Assembly: GCA_019775845.1 (NCBI GenBank)
Contig: JADQAV010000022.1
Span: forward strand, 944,830 to 1,008,829
DNA length: 64,000 nt
Reading direction: 5' to 3'
DNA from: Myrmaecium sp. VS I D KN 1
Lineage: Eukaryota; Ascomycota; Dothideomycetes; Valsariales; Valsariaceae
Part shown: positions 32,619 to 45,525 of the stretch, piece by piece
How the letters are laid out: every line of letters begins with the position of its first letter
Numbering within the stretch: position 1 is the first letter of the stretch
Translations under genes and position numbers: made by a program
The notes under the pieces: model-generated
Told to the model about the DNA's origin: nothing
Databases searched by the model: none
The model's input: the letters and a program-made list of their open reading frames with translations, nothing else

Positions 32619-33973
32619 GATCGCAGTGCAGCCGGCCTCTTTCAGCCGGAGGTGGGAAGGAGGTTGTTGGAGGAGGGAGCACCGGAGGAGCGAGCAAGGC
32701 TGCTCGGGTTATCAGAGGGTGACAATGGAAGGGGCGTGGCCCGGCAAGGGAATTGGAGACGAGCGTGAGGGTGCCAATGCAGGCCGGATGCGTTTTGGGG
32801 TTATCGTTCGGAGGGCGGTGGTTGGCAGCAAAGGAGCATGGTCCAGCTCCGGGATACCGTAGCTACTGCTCGATGGATGAGGAAGTGCAGTGAGAGAGGG
32901 AGAGAGGAGTGAGGAGGGAAGAGGAGGAGAGAGGAAGAAGAAAGGACGGGAGGAGGGAGGTATATACTTTAGTTAGGTAAGTAAAGTAAGTTTCGAGGAG
33001 GGGAAGAGGGGAGACGGAGTAAGTTAGACGAGGAAGGAGGTGAGGTCGGGTGGATGTCGTGCGGTCAGAAGAAGCGTCCCGGGCAGGGCAGAGGCAGGTC
33101 GCGCGTGCAAAGTGCAGCAAGTGCAAGTGCAAGCGCGCGATCAGAAATCCATTCATTCACTCACTCATTCCGATCATTCCCCCCCCCACCGCATCCTGTA
33201 CATGAAACCATTCCGCATTTGCGCATCTCAATCGATCACTCACTACGGTAGGTAATGTAACTGAAGCACAAGGCAATCCGTCAGTGTAAAGTACGTACAT
33301 ACATACTGTATACTGTGACGATGTACTGTAGCAATGCATACGCGGTTTCGAGTAACCATCCATCATCCGTCGATGGCATCCATCCACATTGACTACTGTA
33401 GTACCTACTACTAGTACCTTACCTTTGAAAGCACCAAAAGCCGAGACATGCAGCGATTTACCTTGGCTGGTCGTACACACTGACTAGTAGCTTCTTTCGG
33501 TAGGAGTATGTACGAACGACTGTACCTGCTGTGGTCTCTTACATTTTCATCACATATGCCGAAAAACGACATCCACCCATCACACAATCCATTTGCAAGA
33601 TACTAAGGTCAGCAAGTGAAGCCGGGTAGATAGGTAGGTACGTTGGTAGATAGGTACCAGTAAGGAGCATATACAAGTTCCCGCAGCGTCTCATAGAAAG
33701 ATCGAGGACATCCTAAATCATTCCCGAATACTAGTTTCTATCCAGATTGATATGCTACGACGAACATCCACGAAACAAGGTGATGATGATGAGAATGATG
33801 AAATCAATACAAAGGAAGGTGCAATATAACAGAAGTAGTAGAGGCCACCACCTCCTGATCATGATCGCCTAAAACTCCATCTACAGTACCTAAGTAAAAT
33901 ACCCACCAGACCCTAAAGTCCCAACTTTTTTCTTTTCCTTCCTCCAGAAAGAATTGCGTTCCCTCCAACAACT
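32619..33973. other. Intergenic, CAF-1B promoter and NOP7 3' flank
   Basis: 1.36 kb. The CAF-1B-proximal half is strongly purine-rich on the plus strand (GAGGGAGGAGA-type), which on the transcribed strand is a CT-rich tract typical of fungal promoters and leaders. The rest has TACGTAC/TGTAC words. No gene and no ACGCGT box is seen. Confidence 0.6.
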
Positions 33974-36176
33974 CTACTTCTGCAACCCCTTCTCGATCCT
34001 CCGCCGCTTCGCCCGGAGCTTCTCCGCCTCCTCGTCCCGCTTCCGGTTCGAGTACTCCATCTTCTCGAACCCCTTCCTCTTCTTCCGGCTCAGCATCATC
34101 TTCCGCCGCTCGATCTCCTCCTGCTCCTCCCGCCGCTTCTTCGCCGCCCGCTTCCGCGCCAGCTCCGCCTTCGACTTCGGCTTGCCCGCCACCGCCTCCA
34201 GCGGGATGCCGGCCGCTTCGGCCTCCAGCTCCCGCTGGTGCTGACGGCGGCTCGCCTCCTCCTCGTCTTCCTCATCCTCGTCCTCGTCCTCCTCGGACTC
34301 ATCTTCCTTCATGTCCTCATCAACACCGTTCCACTCGTCATCCTCCCCTTCCTCAGACTCATCCTCATCCTCAGTATCCGCCACGTCCATACCCTCACCC
34401 GCCTCAACCTCATCATCCCGGTCAAGCACGGCGCTCATATCACCCTTCTTCTTTTTCCTCTCCTCGGCCTCGCTCTCATCCTCTTCCTCGGCCGCATCAC
34501 CCTCGATCTCCCTCATCTCCTCATCCGCATACTCATCCGCCTCACCCTCCCTCTCCTGCTCCGCCAACGGCTTCGACGGATCGTACATGCCCTTCTTCGG
34601 CTTGACCCATGGGCTCAGATGCGGCGGCAGCGCGCTGCCCGGGGCGTACAGATCCGGCCGAAGCAGCTTGCCGGCATTTACGCAGTCCCACACCCACTGC
34701 GGCTGGACGTACGTCCGGCCCGGCACCGTCGCCCGCGGCCAGAGTGCCTTCGGCCTTTCCGCGCCCGCCTCCTCGGCCGCCGCGTCAGGGACCTGGGGCA
34801 GCGACTCCTGCGGCAGCGGCGGCCGGTCGACGATCTGATGCGTGATGCTCGGATCCGACTCGTCCGTCGTCCACGCGCCCGCGCCTACCGAAGCATCCCA
34901 GCCCACGCGCTTGCAGCCGAACGCCTTGAGGAGAAACTCCAAAGGACCCCGGGGGGTTTCACGGGAAAGGAAGAAGGTGAACGGCTCGAAGAGAGAAGCG
35001 ATTTCGGACGTTTCGGCGGACGGCTGGGGGAGCACGTCGGCATCTGCGGCGGCAGGCTCGAATGTGTCGATGGTCTCGTCGGCAGTGGCCTCGGTGGACT
35101 CGGTCTCCTTGGCGGAGGTAAGGGTCTTCTCGCCTTCGCCTTCACCGTTGGGGGCCGGCAGCGCGGCCAACTTGTCCGCCTCGGCTTGAGCAGCAGCGGA
35201 GATCTTCTCGGAGACGTTGCTTCCTCCGTTCGGGGCCTTGTCCGCAGACTCGATCGCGCGACCTTCGAGGGTGAATGCACCGAGCTCACCGCCAGCCTCG
35301 TCCTTTTTCGCGTCGAACTTGGGCGGGTAGACGAGACCGATGGAGGTGTAAAGCCTGAAGTTCACGAAGCCCAGAAGGGTGGTGTAGAACTCGACAAACG
35401 TGCCCATGATCCGGAAGTCGATGTCGCCCGAGGTCCTTTGCACAAATTTATAGGGGACCAGCCAAAGAATGTCCTGACCCTGGATCGTGGCTTGATAGTA
35501 GATACCCTTGATCGACAGGAAGGATTTCCTCAGCGAGTGCGACACGATCAGGTAGTGTTCGAATTCAAGACATAACCGCTGGCACAGCGCAATCGTTTTC
35601 GGAGGGACGGCGGAGGTGGAGGGGAGGTTCGCGAAGAGAAAAAGCATGGAGAGGGCATCGTCCAGGTCGCGGAGAGCGTCGACGAAGGTCGGGTATCTTT
35701 CCTTGATGATGTGGTCCAGGGTCATGCGCGGAGTCTTTTTCTCGAGCCGCGCAGCGTCACCCGCCTCGCCGCGCCCAAGCGCACGGCCAATCTTCTTTGC
35801 AAGCGCCTTGTGCTCGCGGAACTTTTGCAACAGCGGTTCATGGAGGAGATACTGGATGTCCTTGGTGTAGTAGAACGTGGTCGACTGGGTGGCGCTCTTC
35901 GAGACCTTCTTCTTGTTGCGGGGTTCACGAGGGTAGATTCCTACAGTCCCTCGTTAGACATTGTTTTCCGGCCAATACAGGGGCTGTTCAGGTGTATTAC
36001 CCTTGAATATACATAGTCTTCGGAAGTCGGGAAGCGAAATCTGAAGTTTTCGGACGGCTTGAGTCCTGGTGATGAAGTTCTTTGCCGCACCGGCTTGGCC
36101 TGATTGAATGGATTAGATCGAGTCCACAGTCATTGGCGACTAAGGATTACATACCCTTCTTCTTAGGTCGTGCCAT
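33974..36176 (-). CDS. nop7: Pescadillo homologue NOP7 (ribosome biogenesis)
   Basis: A nucleolar protein of the PeBoW complex (Nop7-Erb1-Ytm1), needed for 27S pre-rRNA processing and 60S assembly. Exons are 36176-36155 (only 22 nt), 36099-36001 and 35940-33974, 695 aa. The N-terminus ([18 protein letters not shown]), [12 protein letters not shown] and the long pescadillo N-domain ([39 protein letters not shown]) are unmistakable. A BRCT domain spans about 350-475 ([20 protein letters not shown] ... [12 protein letters not shown]). The C-terminal third alternates acidic runs with a Lys/Arg-rich helical end ([20 protein letters not shown]), as in other fungal orthologues. It is divergent from PIG-U across 345 bp. 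Confidence 0.97.
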
Positions 36177-36521
36177 TGTTGCTGTGGTGGAATATGAACG
36201 GTTCTAATCTTCCTGGGGAACGGCGAGAGAGAAGTTGCGCTGAGCTCCAGAAAAAAGTTCGAGCGCTTCCCCGCACGGACCACCTTCCGCGGCCAGACTG
36301 GCTCAACGTTGTTCCGGTGCCCCTGGCCGACCTAGGCTTGGCGCTCCCCGGGCCGGCCGGGCACTTTCCACTCCGCGCCGCTGGTCTGGGCGGGGACCGG
36401 ACGCCGCGGGCGGAGGGCGGAGAGTTGACAGCCAGACTCCGGACCGCCGCATTGCCGCATCGCTTGCATCGCCGCATCGTCGTCTGTATGCAATTGCTGG
36501 TCATGATCTAGCACACCGGCG
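36177..36521. promoter_or_regulatory. Shared region between NOP7 and PIG-U genes
   Basis: 345 bp between diverging ATGs. It is GC-rich with no TATA box, and I find no classic RRPE or PAC ribosome-biogenesis motif. It must hold both promoters. Confidence 0.6.
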
Positions 36522-38090
36522 ATGAACGTTGACAGACGAAAGGCGCTCCTGTTCGCCTCGGCGGCCGCCGTCCGCTTGCTGCTGTTCACCGCATTCCCCT
36601 CCCTACCGAACCTGCTCACCGGCCGGGTCGAAATATCCACGCCTGTGACGAGCTTCAAGAGACGTATGTGACTTGACGCATTGGAGACCTCATCGTTGAT
36701 CCGCCACGCTAACTGTTGCGCTCGTCCTTCAGTCCAAGAGGGTCTCTTCTTGTACACCCACAATGTCTCTCCCTACGACGGAGGTGTCTTCCACCAGGTA
36801 CATTTACACATTCACATCGAACAGTGGCCATGCCTGCGCCGCTCGCGAACACTCTCTAATCCGGCCAGGCTCCTCTCCTACTCCCGCTCTTCTCCCTCCT
36901 GCCAAACCCCTCGGTCCATCCGTTCCTTACGAACCTTCTCTACACCGTCGTCGACCTCCTCGCCGCCCATGCCTTGATGCAGATCGCAGACACCGGGGAG
37001 TCCGTCTCGAGCCGGTTATACACGTCCCCGCGCAAGGACATCCGATGGAGTAGCTTGGCGATAGGAGCTGGGTAAGAGACCATGGGTCGAGATGATGTCG
37101 GGAGCTATGCTCACACCTCTGTTACAGCTACCTCTTCAATCCTTTCACCGTAGCTACCTGCCTGGCACGCCCCACCTCCGCCTTCACCAACCTCTTCATC
37201 CTCCTCGCCATCGCCAATGCCGCCCGCGGCGCCCGCGTCACTTTCGTCCTGGCTCTGTCCTTCGCCTCCTATCTCTCCCTTCATCCCGTCCTCCTCTTTC
37301 CACCGCTCACCTTACTCTGCTACGACGTCATTGTCCGGCGGTCCAAGTCGCCCCAAGCGCCCCCCAGCCTGGCCGTCTTCTCCGCCATCCAACTCGCCCT
37401 CCTCGCACTCACCACCGCCGTGCTCCTCCTCCTCTCCTACATGCTCACCGGCGGCTCATGGGAGTTCCTCGCCGCGACGTACGGCGTGCGCCTGCTGCTG
37501 CCCGACCTCACCCCCAACGTCGGCCTCTGGTGGTACTTCTTCATCGAGATGTTCGACTCCTTCCGCGAGTTCTTCCTCGCCGTCTTCTGGCTGCACATGG
37601 CCTCCTACGTCGGCGGCCTCACCATCCGGCTCCGCGACCAGCCCCTCTTCGTCGCCGTCACCCTCGTCGGCATCTTCGCCATGTTCCAGCCGTACCCCAG
37701 CATCGCCGACACCGCCTTGTACCTCGCCCTCCTCCCGCTCTACCGCCACGTCTTCCCTCGTAAGTGTCAAACCATTCCAGCCTCTCCCATCCCATCCGGT
37801 TAAAGCAAAGAGGAAAACAAACGGCTAACCCCCCCCCCCCCCCCACCACAGTAATGCGCTACACCTTCCTAGCCAGCGCCGCGCTCCTCTACGCCTCCTT
37901 CCTCGGCCCGGCCTTCTACCACCTCTGGACGTACGCCGGGTCCGGCAACGCCAACTTCTTCTACGCCCTCACCCTCGTCTGGGCCCTCGGCCTCGCCGTC
38001 CTCCTCGCCGACGCCCTTTACGCCGTCCTCCGCGACGAGTGGGAGCGCGCCCGCCCGGAGATGCGTGGCAGGGAGGCTCGGCGCATCTAA
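36522..38090 (+). CDS. gab1: GPI transamidase subunit PIG-U (Gab1/Cdc91)
   Basis: A polytopic ER membrane subunit of the GPI transamidase, which attaches GPI anchors to proteins. Exons are 36522-36663, 36733-36797, 36869-37071, 37128-37759 and 37852-38090, with agreeing phases and 426 aa. The first transmembrane helix starts right after MNVDRRKALL. The family motifs are QEGLFLYTHNVSPYDGGVFHQ-like across exon 2, NPFTVATCLARPTSAFTN near the start of exon 4, and the long hydrophobic run with WWYFFIEMFDSFREFF and GIFAMFQPYPSIADTALYL. I count about nine hydrophobic segments. The end is charged and cytosolic. The last intron contains a 16-C homopolymer. Confidence 0.96.
37829..37844 (+). repeat. 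Poly-C tract (16 C) in the last PIG-U intron
   Basis: It forms the pyrimidine tract just before the splice acceptor CACAG. Its length may vary or be misread. Confidence 0.8.
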
Positions 38091-38591
38091 GCCCGGACAG
38101 ACAGGGGGGGATGAGGTGGGGTGGGGTGGGGTCAGGGAGGCAAGAGATGAGCGGTGGTGAATTGATGATGAAGGAAGAAGGATGAGGAAGAGGAAAAGAA
38201 AAATTCATCTTTTCGTTCGGTAATGTTCACAAGCAAAGCCTGAGGTCATGGAGGTTGATGTTTCTCTCTCCTATCGCTGTTACTGTATCGTACCTGTAAG
38301 GTAGTACGGCACTGCCCTTCTCTCCGAACAAAAGGATTGAATGGAGAAGAAAGAAAGATACAAAAAAGGAGACTGTCGCGGTCCTTGTAAGATGGAAGTA
38401 GGGGCCACAGTAGCTTAAACCGAGATCCCCTGACGTATGTTCCCCTACAGACGTTACTGTTGCTCTCGCAATATATACATCCAATCACAATTCGTTTTGT
38501 TCTTCTCCGACGTGACTACTTTCCCCGTCCTTCCCTCTCTCCCCTGCTAACTTTTTACTCTTGTCTTCTTCTTCCTCTTCATCTCCCACAT
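38091..38591. other. Convergent 3' flanks of PIG-U and the lactonase gene
   Basis: 501 bp with GGGGTGGGGT-like runs and C/T-rich stretches. No gene is seen. Confidence 0.6.
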
Positions 38592-39831
38592 TTACACTCG
38601 CTCCCCCACCTCATCCCGAAACTTATGCAGCTTCAGTCCCGTCGTGCCGACGGCGGGGACGCGGAAGAGGCTGCCGGCGAGGCGGACGCTGTCCGGGTAG
38701 CGCTCCGGATCCTCCTCCTCGGCGGAGGTGACGAAGAGGTCCTCGCCGACGAAGACGGGGCAGGTGACGCAGCGGGTGGGGAAGGCGATCTCGGCGAGCA
38801 ACTCCCCAGCGGGGGAGAGCTTGAGCACTTTCCCGGCGCCGTGGACGGCCGTCCACATGTTGCCCTCGGCGTCGATGACGTGGCCGTCCGGGACGTGGTC
38901 GTCCGGGCCGGGGACGTGGTAGAAGACGCGGCGGTTGGCGATACGTCCCGTGTCGGCGTCGAAGTCGAAGGCGTAGATGTTCTTGCTGGGCGAGTCGGCG
39001 AAGTACATGGTCCGGTCGTCGGCCGACCAGGTGATGCCGTTCGGGATCGTGACCCCCTCCAGCATCCGGTGCAACGTCCGGTCCGGGTCGAGGCGGAAGA
39101 CGACCCCTTCGTCCGTCGGCGCTTTCACCAGCGGGTCGTTCATGAACCCGACCCAGAACCGGCCCCGACTGTCGACGGCGCCGTCGTTGGCGCGCATGCT
39201 GAAGAAGGGGGTAGGGTGTCAGCAGCGGTGTGACTTGCATTGCGGTGCTTTCTGCCTCCTAGCGGATTTCGGGGAATTGTGGGAGGAGAGGGATGTCGTA
39301 CCGCTTGTCCTTCCCTTCCGCAACCTCATCTTCATTCCACACGCGCTTGATGTACTTGTACTCGCGCGTCTTGCGGTTGAAGATGCCATAGCCGTGCTTG
39401 CCGCCGAAGACGAAGTCGTCGTCATTGCCTTCGATCTGGGCGGTCGTCCTGAGATCCCGGAACGGACTCGAAGTCAGCCAGGAGCGGTCGATGGCGGACG
39501 GGCGCTCCGCTTCAGCTCGCGACGTACCCGATGGAGATGGGAAGGCTGGCGACCTCGTGGTGGGAAGAAGGACCCTTGCTCAGGTCGATGCTGTGGATCT
39601 TGCACTTGACAATGTCCACGAAGCGCAGCGTGTTGGTGTCTTCTTCCCAAAAGGGCGCTTCTCCTAGACCGCAGTCGATCTTGAGGTAAGGCTGTACGGA
39701 GGGAGCAACGTTAGATTGTCTTCATCGAAGGAATGGACGAAACGAAGGGGCGGAGGGGAAGGAGTGCGGGGTGAAGCGGGGTGAAGCATGGTAGCTACCT
39801 CTGTCACGGTGATCTTCTGAACCTCCGGCAT
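38592..39831 (-). CDS. SMP-30/gluconolactonase/LRE-like protein
   Basis: A six-bladed propeller of the regucalcin/gluconolactonase family, which hydrolyses sugar or other lactones with a divalent metal. Exons are 39831-39799, 39691-39528, 39448-39302 and 39198-38592, with consistent phases and 316 aa. The metal ligands known from human SMP-30 are in place: E22 (GLGEAPFW), N168 (TIPNGITWSADD) and D219 (VPDGHVID). N119 (RANDGAVD) is the usual substrate-side Asn. No signal peptide is visible, so a cytosolic enzyme is likely. The substrate cannot be told. The first exon is only 11 codons. Confidence 0.95.
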
Positions 39832-40876
39832 TGTCGTCGCTCGATGTGACTTGCGGTCAGACGCGAAATTCGGTTACAGTGGTGCAAGGCCTCAGAGAAC
39901 TGGAAATCAGGCGGTGCGGCGGTCGTTCTATATAAAATCCAAGGAGGTCCTGGTGGAATCGGGGGGAAGCCGAGGCGGCGAGGATAGCTTGTCCGAAGGG
40001 GTTCAACGTGGGGACGACGGCGTATGATCTCATGCCCAATTGCGGCGATAGGACGGAGGATTGGTCGTAGCAGCCCACCTCAGGATAACAAGACCCACTT
40101 CTACACCTCCGGAGCAGACGCCGACGGCGGTTGAGGGTTAGAGAGGGCGTTCGACTCCTTTCTCGCACGGCAGACCGAGGAGTATCTTGTAGCCATGGTA
40201 TTTGTTTATCTGGTTGTAAGAGAGAGAAAGAGAAAAAGAAGTGGCTGTGCAACACCAATTCTGCCCACCACGAAGCCACAAATGCCCCGGCATGTTCACA
40301 AACCACATCGCCGACAGTCAAGCGGTCCGGTCAAGCCAGGCGGGATCGGAGCGGCAGGAGGAGGTCGGGCTTTGGCCAACTGGGATGGGGGCAGTGGATG
40401 CATCTCACTCTGAGCCGAAGAAAGCGAGAGAAAGAGAGGATGGCAAGACGAGGTGGGTGGGCGTCTGGACCACTGCATCAGCACGGGGTGGTAGCACTCT
40501 TTCCAAAACCCAGTGGTACTGCAGAACTGTCGCGAAAGAAACGGCTGATACCATCAATTAACATACTAATATATGTGAACACCCATGATCTCTGATCACG
40601 TCCACCGATCCAAATCCAAAAGACAAAGGCAGGCGGGAGTGGTCGTAGGAGGAGTGGTCGTCGGAGGGCATTGCTCCCCCAATCAGTGATTGAATAAAAA
40701 GAACTTAGCCATTTGTACATTCTATCAAGATACATTGGTGAACTCGCAAAAGTCCAAACGCGGAGTATACACGAAGCAATGAGGCGGAAACAGGAAGAAG
40801 AGTATTTAGGTGTTTAGGATCATTTTTGTGGGCTTCTTTTTTTCAACCTCATGCTTCCAACAACACATCCACCCGT
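39832..40876. other. Intergenic, lactonase promoter and MIC60 3' flank
   Basis: 1.05 kb of mixed sequence. Short overlapping frames exist on both strands but none is protein-like. No tRNA or repeat is recognised. Confidence 0.6.
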
Positions 40877-42962
40877 CTAATCTACAAGCAAGCTCTGCAG
40901 CCTGGCTTCCGTACTGATGACCTGTAGAGAAAATTCAAAGGTTAGTCAAGTTCATCCGAATCGCATTGGAAAGGGGGGAATCGAAAACACCAGAGAACTT
41001 ACATCGAGCGCCTGCCGAACCTCCAAGACCCTCCGAACCTCCGACAGCCAGTCGCGGGCCAACACCTTCGCCCAGCCGTTCAGGCCATTCATCTCGCGAG
41101 CCGCGGCATCCAAGTCTCCTTCCTCGAGGTGAGCCTCCGTCCGGGTCAGCACGCTCTCGACGTCATCGCCGGTGGGCAATCCCTGCTTCTTCAGCATGAC
41201 CTTGCTGAGAGCCAACGACGCCAAGTGAGACGCCACGCCGGCATCCTCGGGAAGGAGAGCGGCCTTCCTCACTTCGGAAGCGACGCGCCTGAACCGGTCG
41301 ATGAGCTGGGCGGAGGTGGGGATGCCGCGTTGGTAGGCGGTGGGGTTTACGGATGCGATGGCAGCATTGACAACAGGGTTATCGTCCGCAACCTCCTTAA
41401 GCGCAGCCAGCTCTTCGGCGAAGGGCTTGGGGCGGTCGGCCTTCTCCAGAGTCGAGCGAACAGCCTCGACAGCGACGATGAGGTGCTGCGTCTTGAGGTT
41501 GGACTCGACCACCTTGTTCCACTCGCTGGTAAGTTTCTCGAGCTCCTCGAGCTTGTCCGAAAGCTCATTGAGCCTGCCGAGGCGGCCAGAGCGTTCCTTC
41601 TCCACGCGGTCACGGACCTCGGCGGCGAACTTGCGCTGAAGAGCAATCGACTGTTCAAGGAGCTCGTTCTTCAGGCGCTGCTCGTACACCTGCTGAGCAA
41701 CCTGGAGCTCGCTCTTGACCTTGTTCTGGTAGGCCTGGGACAACTTCTCCCGCTCATTCTCGAACTCTTCCCGCCACTTGGTCTCCTGCTCCTGCATCTC
41801 GGCTTCGAGACGGCGGATGAGCTCCTTCGCGGCATTGTCGAACTCGACGTGAGTGGCACGGATCTTGTCTTCGGCGGCCTTCTCAGCGTTCTGTTTGAGA
41901 GCGGTGATGTCGTTGATGACCTTGCCAAGCTCCTGCTTGGCCTTGTTGAGAGCGGGCTCATACTTTCCGGAGGCTTGGTCGGCATTGATCACGGTGATGA
42001 TGTCGTTGACAATCTTCACGACCTCCTGGACCACAGGCTCCTCGGCATTTGGCACCTCCAAGTTGTTGATCAAGGGAGTGGTAGCAGGTGCAAACTCCTC
42101 CTTGACCTTTTCCTTGACAGCGTCCTTGGCCTCCACTGCCTTCTCCGCGGCCGCGGGGATGGCATCCTTCGGAAGCAGCTCCCGAGTGTTAGAGTCGGCA
42201 GGCTGGTCCGCAGCCTTCGCAACCGGGATGTTCGGCTTGGGCTCATTTTCGGCCACAGCGCTCAAATGCCTACCGCTGCCGCTGAGGTCGGACTTTTTGG
42301 CGTTCTCGTCTACAGCATCGCGGGGGCTGATACCACTCTTACGAGAGATAGTAACCTTATTCTCGCCGCGGACCTGCTCGTGAAGACGGGGCTGGGGAAT
42401 CGAACGAGGGAAGCGCTTCCGGAACTCCCTCTCTTCAAAGTAACCAACCGCATCCTCGCCGAAAGGCACGTACTCGGTGAAGAAATCGTGGAAGTTGTCG
42501 GAGATCAGGGAGTAGTAGACACCACCACCGTATCCAAGAGCGCTCAAGAGGAGAGTGTAGAAGAGGAACCTCCGGAACCGTCGGGGCTTCTTCTTTGGGG
42601 TTTCGGGGTCAGGCGCAACGCTGGCTGAACCAGTTCCAGTGGGAGGAGTGGCGGCCGGTGGAATCGTTTCCGCGACCCTGGCCGGCGCGCCTTGAGCGGG
42701 AACGGTATCTGATGTCGACGGGTTGGCGGGGGTAGTCAGAGGAGGAGCGGCGATGTTAGGATCCCTGGCATCAGCAAAGTATCTCTAAATCGAGTCGAAA
42801 GATGTTAGCGATGGCAATGGATACGGTAGCCGCCTCGGTGCGGAATCGGCAGAGGGCTTTTACCTGGGACGCCCGCTGTGCGACGAGCCATTGAGCGCCC
42901 ACGCGCGAACCGATACCGCCGGGAGCTACCGGTTTGCTCCGCAAAAGAGAGGCACGCAGCAT
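40877..42962 (-). CDS. mic60: MICOS subunit MIC60 (mitofilin/Fcj1)
   Basis: An inner mitochondrial membrane protein that shapes cristae junctions and contacts the outer membrane. Exons are 42962-42864, 42784-41003 and a last exon of 45 nt, 40921-40877; phases agree, 641 aa. The first 33 residues are basic and Ser/Ala-rich with no acidic residue, as in a matrix presequence. A Pro/Thr-rich linker follows, then one transmembrane helix at about 103-125 (FLFYTLLLSALGYGGGVYYS) and FTEYVPFGEDAVGYFEE. A long coiled coil occupies about 270-450. The C-terminal mitofilin domain contains LIDRFRRVASEVRKAALLPE and ends with VISTEARLQSLLVD. The last 15 codons come only after the final 81-nt intron, which a single-exon model would miss. 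Confidence 0.97.
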
Positions 42963-43296
42963 GATGAGCTGCTTTGGGATGTGGCGAGCTGCGATGGTAG
43001 TATAGAGGGTAGAGAGAATAAAAGCTGCCGGGCGGATTGGCGGCTGGCGTTGCAGTGAGGAACAGCAATTCCTGGGCCGAAAAGCTTGGCACGCGAAACG
43101 TCATCTCGGAGCAGCCAGACAAGGCTCGGAGAACAACAGAACGCAATGATCTTAGGGAAGACACGATAACCTTTATTGAATTACAAGACTTTATTGACTG
43201 AATTATTGCCCAAAGATATCTATATGTTTACAACCAACGGGAAGAGATGCGCCGAACGCCTGCCGAGAACACGCCGCTTTCAGCCATCACGCTGAA
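42963..43296. other. Intergenic, MIC60 promoter
   Basis: 334 bp between the MIC60 ATG and the SAC1 stop codon. It contains the MIC60 promoter and the SAC1 3' end. No gene is seen. Confidence 0.6.
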
Positions 43297-45525
43297 TCAC
43301 TCAATTCTCTTCTTGCCTTCTTCCAAGAAACCCAATCCTGCCTGGCTCTTCACGCGTTCATTGCTGCCAATCAACGATCCGATCAAGGGCTGCTTAGCCA
43401 CATCTGCTAGAGCGGCCTGGTAACTGTCTGTAGCGAACTGAGGCGTGTTCAGTTTAGGCCAGTTGACCTTGAAGATATTAGTGGCGGTTCAGACAGCGGT
43501 GATCCAGTATCACTTACAAATAACGCTCCATGTGTCCATATGAAATGCGCAGAACCGGCTGCAGCCCCAAGGAAGACCAACATCATGAGTCTGAGAGGCC
43601 ATGCGGCGGCATCAGGGCTCCGTCTCGTGAAAAGTCCGACCAGAATGAAGAAAACGCTCGCTGCGAGAAGGTATGGTATCGACTGAATGAGAATGGGACG
43701 CCTGTCCACGAAGATCAGGTTGCTCCCAATAATGGAGTCCGAAGGCAAGTAATTGCCGAGGAAGAGGTCGAAGGCATCTTGACGAGGGCCGTCTGCGAAG
43801 TTGTTGCGCATATACCGAGTGCAGGAATTATTGAGGTCTTGCAACATTCCTGCCTTCGTTCGTTCACCAGTGCGAGTGAAATCCGTCTTCAAGGCGCCCG
43901 TGCCCGAATAGGAACGGGAAACCACGTCGGCATTATCTGCCCATACGTTACGGAAGAGAAATTCGAAAGCTTTATCATCCTCAGCGTTCTCGCCTTCACG
44001 GAGCCAGCCGAGATCTATTAGCATGCGTGTAAGGATGTACCGCCCCAGCATGCTTTGGACAACGTTTGTGCGATCCAGACAGTCCATGCAGTTTGTTCGA
44101 ACAACGGCTGTTTGAATTGACCGAACCTCCATTTGGCCTTGAGAATCTCCAGGCATGTCGACCCCTCGAAAGTAGCCATGTCTGCGTACAGGCTCCTCTA
44201 GTTGCTGCATCAGGAGTGCGGCGCGGTCCCACCTCAGGCCTTTCGTTTCGTTGTGGAAGTCAAAGTAGATATAGTGGAGGCGATCGTACTTCTGCTTCTC
44301 CTTCGTGGTATCGACGACGTGAAACTTCTCCGTGGTTACCCTATCAGCCTCCACCTCTTCCGTTGGTGAGGACACCAATGCCTTAACCATTTGCTCATAG
44401 GCTTCCTTCACCCTCTGTTCGCGACCCTTCGCGTTGACGAGATTAACGAGCCAGTTGTCGCCGTACAAACGAATCTGTTCGTCAAAATGGCGCTTTGCTG
44501 CGCCCACGGCACTTCCAATATCACGTACATTCAGCTTTGGGGTGTACTTCAAGGTGTTGATCTCTTCCCAGTAGACTGGGACACTGCCTCTTGTCTGAAC
44601 ATAGGCCAACACTTGAGCCTCTTTGCCGGCGTTGCCTCCGGTCGAACTGTCGTAACCGCCGTCTCCCGCAAAGCCACCTAGGCCCCCGGAAGCGTTATCA
44701 TTTATTACGATAGCCTGTTCGGTTTCGTTGTAATTCGATACGTGGCCATGCTCATCTATACCCCGGGAAAAGTACCTGGTACCAGCCTTGTGCCTCGAGC
44801 GCCGGGTTATGAGAATGAAGGTCAAAGGGTTCCCTTTTATGGATGTGTTCTTGATCTCCATCATGCCGAACATGACTGGGAGAATGTATGGGTCAACATC
44901 AGGCTGTTCTCCGTAGGCATGTTTAAAGCCATAGCCTCCGCCGCCGCCACCCGTCCTGAAATCAATGAGGTCCGTCTGTATGAATCTGTTCCAGAAGAAC
45001 CGATCATCCGCTCGTTTCCATAGGGGTTGCGACAGGTCGCTCTGGGCTTGGCGCTGGAAGCTGTTTGTGACGTCGATAGAATACGAGAAGTACATAGGCC
45101 CATTCTTCAGCAAGGTCTTCAGAAGGTGCAAGTAGGTGTCCTCATCGATGTCGTGAAGTGGCCGCTCTCGCAGTGGTAGAAACTCAGTCGCGACTACCTT
45201 GTAGACCATGTGCCCCTTGATTCGGCCGACAGGCTGAGCTTTGGTAATTACGATGATGTATTTGTCTATGATATCCAGTCAGCATATATGGCAACCTTCC
45301 GCAGGAACCACCATACTGACCTAGCCGTAGCTTGATCATGCCCAGAATCCCAGCGATGCTGGACACCCGCTTACTGCCCAGCATCTTGCCCTCGTTCAGG
45401 CGCATATCCCCTGAGGGCCTATCGATAACGAGAGTCGGAGCAGACGGAGACGAAGGCGAGGAGAATGCATAGTGAGAAGGCGAAGCATGGACATTGATGT
45501 CCCGGAAAGGCAGAGCTGGCCCCAT
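43297..45525 (-). CDS. sac1: Phosphoinositide phosphatase SAC1
   Basis: An ER/Golgi membrane phosphatase that dephosphorylates PI4P, and less so PI3P, at contact sites. Exons are 45525-45321, 45265-43518 and 43467-43297, in phase, 707 aa. The Sac N-lobe (MGPALPFRDINVHASPSHYA, then SIAGILGMIKLRLDKYIIV) leads to the catalytic CX5R motif CMDCLDRTN with C461 and R467. Two transmembrane helices near the C-terminus (about 594-615 and 624-646) anchor it, followed by a 60-residue tail from the last exon. I chose the ATG at 45525; the frame is open a little further 5' without ATG. It is divergent from the RAB5 gene. Confidence 0.97.

Noticed and set aside
34238-35575. A 445-codon plus-strand open frame rich in Leu/Ile
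   Set aside because: Antisense to the acidic part of NOP7; the hydrophobic look comes from reading Glu/Asp codons backwards.
40085-40165. A GTTCGACTCC word resembling a tRNA B box
   Set aside because: No acceptor stem, A box or anticodon arm can be folded around it.
41129-42628. A 499-codon plus-strand open frame
   Set aside because: Antisense to the MIC60 coiled coil.
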